From positions 1 to 64,000 of the forward strand of contig NZ_LMDI01000008.1 in the NCBI RefSeq assembly GCF_001425785.1: DNA of 64,000 bases, written 5' to 3'. The DNA comes from Rhizobacter sp. Root1221. Its GTDB lineage: Bacteria > Pseudomonadota > Gammaproteobacteria > Burkholderiales > Burkholderiaceae_C. The notes beneath the pieces are model-generated. The model made no database searches and was not told the DNA's origin. It saw nothing but the letters and a program-made list of their open reading frames with translations. Shown piece by piece: positions 54,198 through 62,505 of this stretch. The stretch's first letter is position 1. Every line of letters begins with the position of its first letter. The position numbers were made by a program, and so were the translations under genes.

Positions 54198-54346
54198 GGT
54201 GCACTTTTCATAGTGTTCGGATCGCTTGAGGTTTGCTCACCGAACAGCCACTTATTCTAACCTGATTCCCTTGATTTTCACAGGGGTACGCTGCGTTGCA
54301 GCACACCAATTTAGGAGGACATTCTGTCCACCCCTTCCAAGACCTC

Positions 54347-54766
54347 TTACTTCGTGGTGGAAGCTGCCGATGCGGCAGCTTCAGGCGCACTGGCCTGCAC
54401 CACCGGAGCGGGCACCGCCGCGCCCGATGCCGGCGCCTGCATGGCACTCGGGATCTGCACCGGCGCGCTGGCGGCCGGGCCGGCAGCACGGTCGAGCACG
54501 CTGTCGCTCGTGGCGGGGGTGCCGCGGGACGAGCTGGAGAAGTACACCAGGGCCAGCGTGCAGCAGAAGAAGACCGCGGCCGCAATGGCCGTGGAGCGCG
54601 ACAGGAAGTTCGCGCTGCCCGTGGCGCCGAAGAGGCTGCCCGACGAACCACTGCCGAACGACGCCCCCATGTCGGCGCCCTTGCCGTGCTGGATGAGCAC
54701 CAGGCCGATCATCACCAGGGCCGACAACATCTGGACGGCCAGCACCACGTTCAACAGCATTTGCAT
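54347..54766 (-). CDS. secG: Preprotein translocase subunit SecG
   Basis: A 139-residue protein with two membrane helices (about 3-22 and 55-78) joined by the cytoplasmic loop LIQHGKGADMGASFGSGSSGSLFGATGSANFLSR-type signature. It assists SecYE in protein export. The Ala/Pro/Ser-rich C-terminal tail (about 85-139) is longer than in E. coli and low in complexity. It lies 45 bases after tpiA. Confidence 0.93.
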   Translation of the reverse strand: MQMLLNVVLAVQMLSALVMIGLVLIQHGKGADMGASFGSGSSGSLFGATGSANFLSRSTAIAAAVFFCCTLALVYFSSSSRGTPATSDSVLDRAAGPAASAPVQIPSAMQAPASGAAVPAPVVQASAPEAAASAASTTK

Positions 54767-54811
54767 TTTCTTTTAGCTCCGGAAGATTCTGAGGGCAAGG
54801 AACGGCGGCGA

Positions 54812-55552
54812 TCAGCCGGCCGCCTTGCAGATGGCGGCGAAATCCGCCGCCTTGAGTGACGCGCCGCCGATCAGGCCGCCGTCGATGTCAGCCTGGCCGA
54901 GCAGCTGCACCGCGTTGTCGGGCTTCATGCTGCCCCCGTAGAGGATCAGCATCTCGTCCGACTTGGTGGTGGCCGCATGCAGTTGCGCGCGCAGCAGCGC
55001 GTGCACGGCCTGGGCCTGCTCCGGCGAGGCGGTCTTGCCGGTGCCGATGGCCCACACGGGCTCGTAGGCCACCACGACCTGCGAGATGCAGTGGCCAAGC
55101 GTGTGGATGACCGCCGACAACTGGCGCTTGACCACATGGTCCGTTTCACCGGCCTCGCGTTCGGCCAGCGTTTCGCCCACGCAGACGATGGGGGTGAGCT
55201 TGTGGGCCAGCGCCGCCTTGGCCTTGTCGGCCACCAGCTGGTCGGACTCGCCGTGCAGCGCGCGGCGCTCCGAGTGGCCCACGATCACGAAATGGCAACC
55301 GAACTCGGCCAGCATGGACGCCGACACCTCGCCGGTGAACGCACCCGACTCGTGGGCCGAGCAATCCTGGGCACCCCACTGGATGCGGCTGCCCTGCAGC
55401 GACAGGGCCACGTCGCCCAGGTACGGGAACGGCGAGCACACCGCCACCGCGGCATCCCACGGCCCGGCGGCATTGAGGCCGGCCAGCAGTTCGGCGTTGG
55501 CCGCACGGCTGCCGTTCATCTTCCAATTGCCCACCACGAGCTTGCGACGCAT
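54812..55552 (-). CDS. tpiA: Triosephosphate isomerase
   Basis: A 246-residue TIM-barrel enzyme interconverting DHAP and glyceraldehyde-3-phosphate. It has the start [14 protein letters not shown] (catalytic Lys), His in IVGHSERR and the catalytic Glu in [20 protein letters not shown] 55552 is preferred to ATG 55558 because AAGGA (55565-55561) is then 8 bases away rather than 2. It sits between the quinone oxidoreductase and secG genes, all co-directional. Confidence 0.96.
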   Translation of the reverse strand: MRRKLVVGNWKMNGSRAANAELLAGLNAAGPWDAAVAVCSPFPYLGDVALSLQGSRIQWGAQDCSAHESGAFTGEVSASMLAEFGCHFVIVGHSERRALHGESDQLVADKAKAALAHKLTPIVCVGETLAEREAGETDHVVKRQLSAVIHTLGHCISQVVVAYEPVWAIGTGKTASPEQAQAVHALLRAQLHAATTKSDEMLILYGGSMKPDNAVQLLGQADIDGGLIGGASLKAADFAAICKAAG

Positions 55553-55583
55553 CGTCATCTTCCTTGTTCGGGTTCGGTCAGGT

Positions 55584-56570
55584 TCACCAGGTGAGAACCA
55601 GCTTGCCGATGTGCTGGTTCGATTCCATCAGCGCGTGCGACTGGCCGGCATCGGCCGCGGCGAACGTCTGGTGGATCACAGGCTTGATGCGGCCCGCCTC
55701 GAGCCAGGGCCACACGGTTTGGCGCAACGACGCGGCAATGGCCGCCTTGAAGGCCAACGGACGCGGCCGCAGCGTGGAACCGGTGATCACCAGGCGACGG
55801 CGCAGCACGAGGCCCGCGTCGATCTTGGCGTCCACCCCACCCTGCACCGCGATGATCACGATGCGGCCATCCTCGGCCAGGCACTGGATCTCGCGCGCCA
55901 CGTAGTCGCCCGCCACCATGTCGAGCACGACGTCGACGCCGCGCCCTTCGGTGATGCGCTTGGCCTCGGCCACGAAATCGTGCGTGCGGTAGTTGATGGC
56001 GTGGTCGGCACCCAGGTCGGCACACGCGCGGCACTTGTCGTCGCTGCCCGCGGTGGCGATCACCGTGGCGCCCCACGCCTTGGCAAGCTGGATGGCCGTG
56101 ACACCGATGCCGCTCGTGCCGCCCTGCACCAGGAACACCTCACCCGGCTGCAGGCGCGCGCGGTCGAACACGTTCGACCACACCGTGAAAAACGTTTCCG
56201 GCAGGCTGGCCGCCTCGATGTCGCTGAAGCCTTGCGGCACCGGCAGGCACTGGCCCACCGGCGCGACACACAGTTCGGCATACCCGCCACCGGCCACCAG
56301 CGCGCAAACGCGGTCGCCCGCCTTCAGGCCGGCAGCGGCCATCGCCGCGGCGTCACCACCCACGATGACACCCGCCACCTCGAGGCCCGGCAGGTCGGAC
56401 GCACCCGGGGGCACCGGGTAGAAGCCCTTGCGCTGCAGGACATCGGGGCGGTTCACGCCCGACGCCGCCACACGGATCAACACCTCGCCTGCGCCCGGAA
56501 CGGGGTCCGGGCGGTCGGCCAGGCGGAGCACCTCAGGCGCCCCGTACGTGGAGATCTCGATGGCTTTCAT
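55584..56570 (-). CDS. NAD(P)H quinone oxidoreductase, zinc-independent MDR family (PIG3/QOR-like)
   Basis: A 328-residue medium-chain reductase without the structural zinc cysteines. The N-terminal catalytic part begins [34 protein letters not shown]. The NADPH site is [23 protein letters not shown]. The family reduces quinones, probably in two one-electron steps, in the cytoplasm. It lies between pnp and tpiA, 21 and 31 bases from them, and is likely part of the same transcript. Confidence 0.92.
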   Translation of the reverse strand: MKAIEISTYGAPEVLRLADRPDPVPGAGEVLIRVAASGVNRPDVLQRKGFYPVPPGASDLPGLEVAGVIVGGDAAAMAAAGLKAGDRVCALVAGGGYAELCVAPVGQCLPVPQGFSDIEAASLPETFFTVWSNVFDRARLQPGEVFLVQGGTSGIGVTAIQLAKAWGATVIATAGSDDKCRACADLGADHAINYRTHDFVAEAKRITEGRGVDVVLDMVAGDYVAREIQCLAEDGRIVIIAVQGGVDAKIDAGLVLRRRLVITGSTLRPRPLAFKAAIAASLRQTVWPWLEAGRIKPVIHQTFAAADAGQSHALMESNQHIGKLVLTW

Positions 56571-56591
56571 GGCGTCAGGGCCTTTGGCCGA

Positions 56592-58706
56592 TCACTCGCC
56601 AGCGGGTTGCTGGTCGCGCTCGATCAGCGCCTTCATCGACAGCTTGATGCGGCCCTTTTCGTCGGTCTCGAGCACCTTGACCTTGACGATCTGGCCTTCC
56701 TTCAGGAAGTCGGTGACCTTCTCCACGCGCTGGTGGGCGATCTGGCTGATGTGCAGCAGACCGTCCTTGCCCGGGAGCAGGTTCACGAGCGCGCCGAACT
56801 CGAGCAGCTTCGTGATGGGGCCTTCGTAGACCTTGCCCACTTCCACTTCGGCGGTGATCTCTTCGATGCGCTTCTTGGCGTACGCGGCCTTGTCGGCGTC
56901 GGCCGAGGCGATGGTGATGGTGCCGTCTTCGCCGATGTCGATCGTGGTGCCGGTTTCTTCGGTCAGCGCACGGATGGTGGCGCCGCCCTTGCCGATCACG
57001 TCACGGATCTTTTCCGGGTTGATCTTCATCGTGTACAGGCGCGGCGCGAACTGCGAGACCTCGGTCTTCGCTTCGCCCAGGGCGCTCGTCATCTCGCCGA
57101 GGATGTGCAGGCGGGCTTCCTTGGCCTGCGCCAGCGCGACCTGCATGATTTCCTTCGTGATGCCCTGGATCTTGATGTCCATCTGCAGCGCGGTGATGCC
57201 GGCGGTGGTGCCTGCCACCTTGAAGTCCATGTCGCCGAGGTGATCTTCGTCACCCAGGATGTCGGTCAGCACGGCGAAGCGGTTGCCGTCCTTGATCAGG
57301 CCCATGGCGATGCCGGCGACGTGCGCCTTCAGCGGCACGCCAGCGTCCATCAGTGCGAGGCAGCCGCCGCACACCGAGGCCATCGACGACGAACCGTTCG
57401 ATTCGGTGATTTCCGACACGACACGCATCGAGTACGGGAACTCGGTGCGGTCCGGCAGCACGGCGACGAGCGCGCGCTTGGCCAGGCGGCCGTGGCCGAT
57501 TTCGCGGCGCTTCGGCGTGCCCACGCGGCCGGTTTCGCCGGTGGCGAACGGAGGCATGTTGTAGTGCAGCATGAAGTGTTCGCTGAACTCGCCGGCGAGG
57601 GCGTCGATCTTCTGCGAATCACGGTCGGTGCCGAGCGTGGCAGCCACCAGCGCCTGCGTTTCACCACGGGTGAACAGCGCCGAGCCGTGCACGCGCGGCA
57701 GCACGCCGTTGCGGATCTCGATCTGGCGCACGGTGCGGGTGTCGCGGCCGTCGATGCGCGGCTCGCCCGACAGGATCTGGCTGCGCACGATGCGGGCTTC
57801 GATGTCGAACAGCACGTTGTCGACCTTGACCTTGTCGAACGCGATGGCGTCGGCGGTCAGGGCAGCCACCACGCCAGCGGTGACTTCACGCGTGGCTTGC
57901 GTGCGGGCTTGCTTGGAACGGATCTGGTAGGCGGCGCGGAGCTTCTCTTCGGCCAGCGCGGTGACCTGGCCGATGAAGGCCTCGTCCTTGGCGGGCGGCT
58001 GCCAGTCCCAGGCCGGCTTGCCGGCGTCGCGCACGAGTTCGTTGATGGCCGCGATGGCGATGTTGCCTTGCTGGTGGCCGAACACCACGCCGCCGAGCAT
58101 CACTTCTTCGCTCAGTTGCCGTGCTTCGGATTCCACCATCAGCACGGCGGCTTCGGTGCCGGCGACGACGAGGTCCATCGTCGAGTCGAGCAGCTGGGTC
58201 TTGCCCGGGTTCAGCACGTACTCGCCGTTGATGTAGCCCACGCGTGCAGCGCCGATGGGGCCGTTGAACGGGATGCCGGAGATGGCGAGCGCAGCGCTGG
58301 AGCCGATCAGGGCGGCGATGTCGGCCGAGACCTCGGGGTTCAGCGACAGCACGTGGATGACGACCTGGACTTCGTTGTAGAAGCCTTCAGGGAACAGCGG
58401 GCGCAGCGGGCGGTCGATCAGGCGCGACGTGAGCGTCTCGAGTTCGCTCGGGCGGCCTTCGCGCTTGAAGAAGCTGCCGGGGATCTTGCCGGCGGCGTAG
58501 GTCTTCTCGATGTAGTCGACGGTCAGCGGGAAGAAGTCTTGCCCCGGCTTCGGGTTCTTGGCACCGACCACGGTGGCCAGGATCACGGTGTCTTCGATGT
58601 CGACCAGCACGGCGCCGCCAGATTGGCGCGCGATCTCACCGGTTTCGAGCGTGACTTTGTGTTGACCCCATTGGAAGGTCTTGGTGACTTTGTTGAACAT
58701 GCTCAT
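56592..58706 (-). CDS. pnp: Polyribonucleotide nucleotidyltransferase (PNPase)
   Basis: A 704-residue enzyme for 3'-to-5' phosphorolytic RNA decay. It has two RNase PH domains (about 10-220 and 310-545), a helical domain between them, a KH domain (about 555-615, [17 protein letters not shown]) and an S1 domain (about 620-690, [27 protein letters not shown]). ATG 58706 has GAGGAGAG 6 bases upstream. It follows rpsO with a strong terminator between them, the classic arrangement in proteobacteria. In E. coli pnp leader processing by RNase III is autoregulated; such a site was not resolved here. Confidence 0.97.
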   Translation of the reverse strand: MSMFNKVTKTFQWGQHKVTLETGEIARQSGGAVLVDIEDTVILATVVGAKNPKPGQDFFPLTVDYIEKTYAAGKIPGSFFKREGRPSELETLTSRLIDRPLRPLFPEGFYNEVQVVIHVLSLNPEVSADIAALIGSSAALAISGIPFNGPIGAARVGYINGEYVLNPGKTQLLDSTMDLVVAGTEAAVLMVESEARQLSEEVMLGGVVFGHQQGNIAIAAINELVRDAGKPAWDWQPPAKDEAFIGQVTALAEEKLRAAYQIRSKQARTQATREVTAGVVAALTADAIAFDKVKVDNVLFDIEARIVRSQILSGEPRIDGRDTRTVRQIEIRNGVLPRVHGSALFTRGETQALVAATLGTDRDSQKIDALAGEFSEHFMLHYNMPPFATGETGRVGTPKRREIGHGRLAKRALVAVLPDRTEFPYSMRVVSEITESNGSSSMASVCGGCLALMDAGVPLKAHVAGIAMGLIKDGNRFAVLTDILGDEDHLGDMDFKVAGTTAGITALQMDIKIQGITKEIMQVALAQAKEARLHILGEMTSALGEAKTEVSQFAPRLYTMKINPEKIRDVIGKGGATIRALTEETGTTIDIGEDGTITIASADADKAAYAKKRIEEITAEVEVGKVYEGPITKLLEFGALVNLLPGKDGLLHISQIAHQRVEKVTDFLKEGQIVKVKVLETDEKGRIKLSMKALIERDQQPAGE

Positions 58707-58863
58707 GTGTCTCTCCTCAGTGTGCGACGCCTGGAGGGTGGCGCCTCGACCCTGGAGTTGCAGCATCCTGGCGCGATGCCATTCCATGAGCGCTCGGTGC
58801 GGAAGCGCATCGAACGCTGGTGGAATGACACATCGTCATCGGTGGACGCCTGGACTCCAAAAC

Positions 58864-58901
58864 AAAGAGCCTGTGCTGGCGATCCCAGACAGGCTCTTTT
58901 T
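58864..58901 (-). terminator. Intrinsic terminator between rpsO and pnp
   Basis: AAAGAGCCTGT (58864-58874) pairs perfectly over 11 bp with ACAGGCTCTTT (58889-58899). On the minus strand the stem is followed by TTTGTTTT, so it would end or attenuate rpsO transcripts before pnp. The structure also has a T-run on the plus strand, so it may act in both directions. No gene is seen in 58707-58968. Confidence 0.85.
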
Positions 58902-58968
58902 GGAACTCATGAACCGGACAGATTCGCCGGAACTGCTCGCGACGTGGGGTTCACGAGTTCCCGTGCGA

Positions 58969-59235
58969 TTACTTGCGCAGACCCAGCTTCTGGATCAGGG
59001 CCGTGTAGCGGTCAGCGTCACGGGCCTTCAGGTAGGCCAGCAGGCTCTTGCGGGTGTTGACCATCTTCAGGAGACCGCGGCGGCCGTGGTGGTCCTTCAG
59101 GTGGGTCTTGAAGTGGGGGGTCAGCTCGTTGATGCGGGCGGTCAGCAGGGCGACCTGGACTTCGGGGGACCCGGTGTCGTTGGCGCTGCGTGCGTTCGAC
59201 TTGACGATCTCGGCTTTTTGTTCGACGGTGGACAT
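58969..59235 (-). CDS. rpsO: 30S ribosomal protein S15
   Basis: An 88-residue protein with the S15 signature [37 protein letters not shown] and the ending [12 protein letters not shown]. It binds the central domain of 16S rRNA. It begins the minus-strand run that reaches DUF1178, though a terminator separates it from pnp. A TATAAT lies about 155 bases upstream. Confidence 0.97.
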   Translation of the reverse strand: MSTVEQKAEIVKSNARSANDTGSPEVQVALLTARINELTPHFKTHLKDHHGRRGLLKMVNTRKSLLAYLKARDADRYTALIQKLGLRK

Positions 59236-59388
59236 CTGTGTGTTTCCAGAAATACCCGGTCGCTGCCCACTGGATGGGGTCGCGGTTTCGGGTGGGTTGA
59301 CTTGCGGTAGCGGGGGAAACCTCCCCGCGCCGTGCGAAAGACCACGTTCGGTGGCCGCTCACGCCCCCTGGGAGCGCAAAGCCCGATG

Positions 59389-59419
59389 ATTATAGCGGAA
59401 GGCGGAGCGCCCGCTCCGC
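59389..59419 (-). promoter_or_regulatory. Candidate rpsO -10 box with palindrome over the -35 region
   Basis: TATAAT (59394-59389, minus) matches the -10 consensus exactly. At the -35 position lies GCGGAGC-GCCC-GCTCCGC (59402-59419), a perfect 7-bp palindrome, rather than a TTGACA-like element. It sits between divergent rpsO and hsp20 and may be an operator. The intergenic region 59236-59561 holds no gene. Confidence 0.45.
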
Positions 59420-59474
59420 AGGGGTGCCGTCAAAAATCTTTCGGCACGGGGTCGGACCCGCGGATTTCAAGTCC

Positions 59475-59501
59475 CTTGAATTGCCTTCGCGCGCTCCAAA
59501 T
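59475..59501 (+). promoter_or_regulatory. Candidate heat-shock (sigma-32) promoter of hsp20
   Basis: CTTGAA (59475-59480) and CTCCAAAT (59494-59501) are 13 bases apart. The sigma-32 consensus is CTTGAAA with CCCCATNT at 13-14 bases. The leader to ATG 59562 is about 55 bases. Confidence 0.6.
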
Positions 59502-59561
59502 TCGGAACCATGGCGTGCTGCAACGGTGCAGCGGCTTCACCGAACCACCCAGGAGTCTCCC

Positions 59562-59996
59562 ATGTTTGTGTTCCCCGCCCCGGTCTCCGTTTCCGCCCCC
59601 CGCCGCTTTGCCTCGGCCCGGCTGCTCGACCAGCTGTTCTCCGAGCGCGTGAGCGCCCCGGCCAGCACCTCGCGCGTGCCGGCGATGGACGTCACCGAAA
59701 GCGACACCGCCTACACCCTCGCCTTCGACGTACCGGGGGTCACCCGCGAACAGCTGAAGGTGTCCGTGCAAGGGCGCCGCGTGGTGCTCGAGACGGCGGA
59801 CGCCGCGGAGGCGCCGGCCGAGGAAGGCCAACGCGTGCTGTACCGCGAGCGCACCCAGGCCCGTTATGCCCGCACCGTGGCGCTGCCGTCCGAGGTGGAC
59901 GCCGCCAGCGCGTCGGCGAAGTTCGACAACGGCGTGCTGACGCTGGCGCTGACCAAGAAGGTGCCCACCGGCGCCACGCAGGTCGCCATCGGCTGA
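59562..59996 (+). CDS. Hsp20-family small heat-shock protein
   Basis: A 144-residue alpha-crystallin-type chaperone. The domain runs from about residue 45 (MDVTESDTAYTLAFDVPGVTREQLKVSVQGRRVVLE) to KFDNGVLTLALTKKVP, a typical GVL ending. ATG 59562 is chosen over a start 46 codons upstream because AGGAG (59551-59555) is well spaced and the crystallin domain is complete without the extra part. A sigma-32-like promoter precedes it. It prevents aggregation of unfolding proteins, without ATP. Confidence 0.9.
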   Translation: MFVFPAPVSVSAPRRFASARLLDQLFSERVSAPASTSRVPAMDVTESDTAYTLAFDVPGVTREQLKVSVQGRRVVLETADAAEAPAEEGQRVLYRERTQARYARTVALPSEVDAASASAKFDNGVLTLALTKKVPTGATQVAIG

Positions 59997-60010
59997 GAGG
60001 CCGAGGGCCG

Positions 60011-61039
60011 TCAGGCGGCCGACAGCGCCCAGCGCGGGCGCACGTCGAAGCCCTGGTCGAACCCGGGCACGGCGCCCCGCTGCAGGCGCATGGCCGCAGC
60101 CAGCGCGATCATCGCGCCGTTGTCAGTGCAGAGCGCCAGTTCCGGGTAGTGCACCCGGACCTGGCGCTTCGCGCATTGGGTGTTCAACTGCTCGCGCAAC
60201 ATCGTGTTGGCCCCTACCCCGCCGGCCACGACGAGCCGCTTCAGGCCCGTCTGCTGGAGCGCCGCCACCGACTTGCGCACCAGCACCTCGACGATGGCCT
60301 CCTGCGTGGCGGCCGCGAGGTTGGCCTTGTCCTGCTCGCACACGTTTCCGCCCAGCTTGAGCACCTGGGTGCGCACCGCCGTCTTCAGGCCGGCGAACGA
60401 AAAATCGAGGTTGCCACTGTGCAGCAGCGGCCGCGGCAGCGAAAACGCCGAGGGGTCACCGAACGCGGCCAGGCGCGACAGCGCCGGGCCGCCCGGGTAG
60501 CCGAGCCCCATCAGCTTGGCGGATTTGTCGAAGGCCTCGCCGGCCGCATCGTCGATGGTTTCCCCGAGGAGCTCGTAGCACCCCACGTCGTCCACCCGCA
60601 TCAGCTGGGTGTGCCCGCCGGAGACCAGCAGCGCCACGAACGGGAATTCCGGCGGGTCGGTTGCCAGGAACGGCGAGAGCAGGTGGCCTTCGAGGTGGTG
60701 CACCCCCAGCACCGGTTTGCCGAGGGCCGCGGCGAGAGAACAGGCCACGCCTGCGCCCACGAGCAGCGCACCGGCAAGCCCCGGCCCCTTGGTGTAGGCC
60801 ACGACGTCGATGCCGGCCAGGTCGAGCTTCGCCTCGGCCAGCACCTGGCGGGCGAGCGGCACGACCCGGCGGATGTGGTCGCGCGAGGCGAGCTCCGGCA
60901 CCACGCCACCGTAGGCCTGGTGCATGTCGATCTGGCTGTGCAATGCGTGCGCCAGCAGCGTGGGAACACCCGACGATCGGGCCTCGACCACGGCCACCCC
61001 GGTTTCGTCACACGACGATTCGATGCCTAGTACCTTCAT
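60011..61039 (-). CDS. tsaD: tRNA N6-adenosine threonylcarbamoyltransferase TsaD
   Basis: A 342-residue enzyme that completes t6A37 in ANN-decoding tRNAs with TsaB and TsaE. It has the ASKHA fold with the start [19 protein letters not shown], the metal motif HLEGH (His115 and His119) and the substrate loop [25 protein letters not shown] and [12 protein letters not shown] complete the signature. It is divergent from the small winged-helix gene and convergent with hsp20 (14 bases apart). The 204-base region 61040-61243 before the next gene shows a TGTCACA at 61095 but no matching -10 element. Confidence 0.97.
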   Translation of the reverse strand: MKVLGIESSCDETGVAVVEARSSGVPTLLAHALHSQIDMHQAYGGVVPELASRDHIRRVVPLARQVLAEAKLDLAGIDVVAYTKGPGLAGALLVGAGVACSLAAALGKPVLGVHHLEGHLLSPFLATDPPEFPFVALLVSGGHTQLMRVDDVGCYELLGETIDDAAGEAFDKSAKLMGLGYPGGPALSRLAAFGDPSAFSLPRPLLHSGNLDFSFAGLKTAVRTQVLKLGGNVCEQDKANLAAATQEAIVEVLVRKSVAALQQTGLKRLVVAGGVGANTMLREQLNTQCAKRQVRVHYPELALCTDNGAMIALAAAMRLQRGAVPGFDQGFDVRPRWALSAA

Positions 61040-61243
61040 CGGTTCAGTGTAACAAGCAGGGAAAGCGTGGATTTTGCCGAACGCGGTTTCATTTTGTCAC
61101 ACTACTGAACAGGTGTTTTCCAGAGAATCTAGGGGGGACTCATCGTACATCTCGGGCGATGGCTTACGCTGAGGACCCGGAGCTTCTGTTTCGATGCAGA
61201 TGCTCCCCCAAAACTAGATCACGCTTTGTCGTTGGGGAACCCC

Positions 61244-61531
61244 ATGAAGGAATATCGCCTCACATCCTGGCCGGACCTACCGGCCCCCTATCAAGGTTCC
61301 GCCTACCGGCGGATGCTGAGCGACATGTCGCATCGGTACGTGTCGTTGTCGCAGCTGATGACGAGCAGCGGCGTGCGCCGCCAGGAAGTGCGCCAGTTCC
61401 TCGACTCGCTCGAGTCGCGAGGCCTGCTGGCCGAGCGCGAGCTGTTCGTCTCCGACACCCTGCTCGATTCGGTGCGCCCCCTGGGCAACTGGATCCGCCG
61501 CAAGTTCAACCTGTCGCACGGCAGCCGCTGA
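61244..61531 (+). CDS. Small probable winged-helix protein of unknown role
   Basis: I do not recognise this 95-residue protein by name. The middle, SQLMTSSGVRRQEVRQFLDSLESRGLLAERE (about 40-70), reads as a helix-turn-helix with a beta-wing, as in small winged-helix regulators. The tail has a basic WIRRKFNLSHGSR. ATG 61244 has only a weak GGGGAA upstream. A clean intrinsic terminator follows, so it is a single gene. DNA binding is inferred from the pattern only. Confidence 0.65.
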   Translation: MKEYRLTSWPDLPAPYQGSAYRRMLSDMSHRYVSLSQLMTSSGVRRQEVRQFLDSLESRGLLAERELFVSDTLLDSVRPLGNWIRRKFNLSHGSR

Positions 61532-61556
61532 CGCCCCCCTGCCCTCGCAAATGAAG

Positions 61557-61577
61557 CCCGCTGCGCGCGGGTTTTTT
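61557..61577 (+). terminator. Intrinsic terminator of the small winged-helix gene
   Basis: CCCGC-TGCGC-GCGGG is followed by six T residues (61572-61577). It begins about 25 bases after the stop and separates this gene from nasT. Confidence 0.85.
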
Positions 61578-61624
61578 CACGTTCGGCGCCCCGTTCTGGC
61601 GCAGATGTTGCTCGCTTCCCGCGC

Positions 61625-62272
61625 ATGAACTCGCCGCGCCCCTCCTCCGCCTCGCCGCTGCGCATCGTGATCGTCGCGCCGGACTCGCTGCTGGCCGACG
61701 GGAGCGACACCCGGGCGTTCACCGAGGCCGAGCGGTCGCGCACGCTGCGCATCGGGCTGCTGGAGAACGGGTACAACATCGTGGCGGTGCTGCCGGCGGA
61801 CGTGTTCCTCCCCGACCGGCTTGCCCAGATCGCCCCCGACATGATCATCGTCGACGCCGAAAGCCAGGCGCGCGACACGCTGGAACACGTCGTGATGGCC
61901 ACCCGCGAGGCGCGCCGCCCCATCGTGCTGTTCACGGAAGACGAAGACACATCCCATGTCGGTGCAGCCATCGCGGCCGGGGTCACCGCCTACGTGGTGG
62001 CCGGCATGGCCCCCGACCGCGTCAAGCCGGTGCTCGAGGTGGCCCTTGCCCGCTTCCAGCACGAGGAAGGCCTGCGCCGCGAGCTGGCGGACGCACGCAC
62101 CGAGCTGTCCGACCGCAAGGTGATCGACCGCGCGAAGGGCATCCTCATCCGGCAGCACGGCCTCACCGAACAGGACGCGTACGCGCGCCTGCGCAAGACC
62201 GCGATGGACAAGGGCATGCGCCTCGCCGAGGTGGCGCAGCGCCTGATCGACGTGAGCGACCTGCTCGCCTGA
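61625..62272 (+). CDS. nasT: ANTAR-domain response regulator, NasT-type antiterminator
   Basis: A 215-residue protein. The N-terminal half (about 12-140) is a receiver-like domain (RIVIVAPDSLL; MIIVDAES) with degenerate phospho-site acidic residues, as in NasT. The C-terminal ANTAR domain (about 150-212) has ELADRKVIDRAKGILI-type sequence (SDRKVIDRAKGILIRQHGLTEQDAYARLRKTAMDKGMRL). ANTAR proteins bind paired hairpins in leader RNA and prevent termination; the exact RNA target is in the following intergenic region. In Azotobacter and Pseudomonas its activity is gated by NasS, a nitrate-sensing protein, for which no gene lies in this window. It precedes nrtA with a 233-base leader. Confidence 0.92.
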   Translation: MNSPRPSSASPLRIVIVAPDSLLADGSDTRAFTEAERSRTLRIGLLENGYNIVAVLPADVFLPDRLAQIAPDMIIVDAESQARDTLEHVVMATREARRPIVLFTEDEDTSHVGAAIAAGVTAYVVAGMAPDRVKPVLEVALARFQHEEGLRRELADARTELSDRKVIDRAKGILIRQHGLTEQDAYARLRKTAMDKGMRLAEVAQRLIDVSDLLA

Positions 62273-62286
62273 TTCCGTGCACCGCG

Positions 62287-62301
62287 GCACCGAACGGGTG
62301 C
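62287..62301 (+). promoter_or_regulatory. NtrC-type binding dyad
   Basis: GCACC-GAACG-GGTGC fits the NtrC consensus half-sites (GCACC-N5-GGTGC) exactly. It is centred about 53 bases before the predicted start site, closer than usual enhancers. A further TGCACC half-site is at 62278-62283. Confidence 0.75.
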
Positions 62302-62320
62302 AGCGGGCGGCAAAACGGGC

Positions 62321-62336
62321 TGGCACAGCGCTTGCA
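62321..62336 (+). promoter_or_regulatory. Sigma-54 (RpoN) promoter of the nitrate operon
   Basis: TGGCACA-N4-TTGCA matches the -24/-12 consensus, with GG (62322-62323) and GC (62334-62335) ten bases apart. The transcript would start near 62347, two bases before the first leader hairpin. Together with the NtrC dyad it implies activation under nitrogen limitation. Confidence 0.88.
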
Positions 62337-62348
62337 AATACTCCGGCA

Positions 62349-62404
62349 GAGGATCAACGGCGATCCTCGACTTTGACACCAGGCAGCACCAAAGGCGGTG
62401 CTGC
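62349..62404 (+). ncRNA. ANTAR-binding tandem hairpins in the nrtA leader
   Basis: Two perfect hairpins: GAGGATC-AACGGC-GATCCTC (62349-62368, 7 bp) and GCAGCACC-AAAGGC-GGTGCTGC (62383-62404, 8 bp), joined by a 14-base linker. Both loops are hexamers with A at position 1 and G at position 4, the known ANTAR recognition features. The second abuts the terminator region. It is the expected NasT target. Confidence 0.92.
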
Positions 62405-62474
62405 GTGGTGGGACGACGGCGTCCCCACGCTCCCGGGCTTTGCCCAGGAACCGTGCGGACGCCTTTTTGTTTTT
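62403..62474 (+). terminator. Leader terminator with a competing third hairpin
   Basis: GGCGTCC (62418-62424) pairs with GGACGCC (62457-62463), with an internal GGGC-TTT-GCCC stem (62435-62445), and TTTTTGTTTTT follows. The 5' arm is also part of a rival hairpin, GCGTG-GT-GGGAC-GACGGC-GTCCC-CACGC (62403-62430), which would block termination. This rival structure has a hexaloop GACGGC, one base different from the first ANTAR loop, and its outer stem shares two bases with hairpin 2. Confidence 0.85.
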
Positions 62475-62505
62475 GTCCTCCGCGTTTGACCACAGAGAAC
62501 CCGCC

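Noticed and set aside
55086-59060. A 1324-codon open frame on the plus strand opposite tpiA, qor, pnp and the rpsO region
   Set aside because: It is antisense to several certain genes, rich in His/Arg/Ala/Gln with no domain or start signal, and is the expected shadow of GC-rich coding DNA.
61095-61121. A perfect TGTCACA (ECF41 -35-like) upstream of the small winged-helix gene
   Set aside because: Sixteen bases downstream the sequence is TTCC, not CGTC, so the -10 part is missing and chance is likely.
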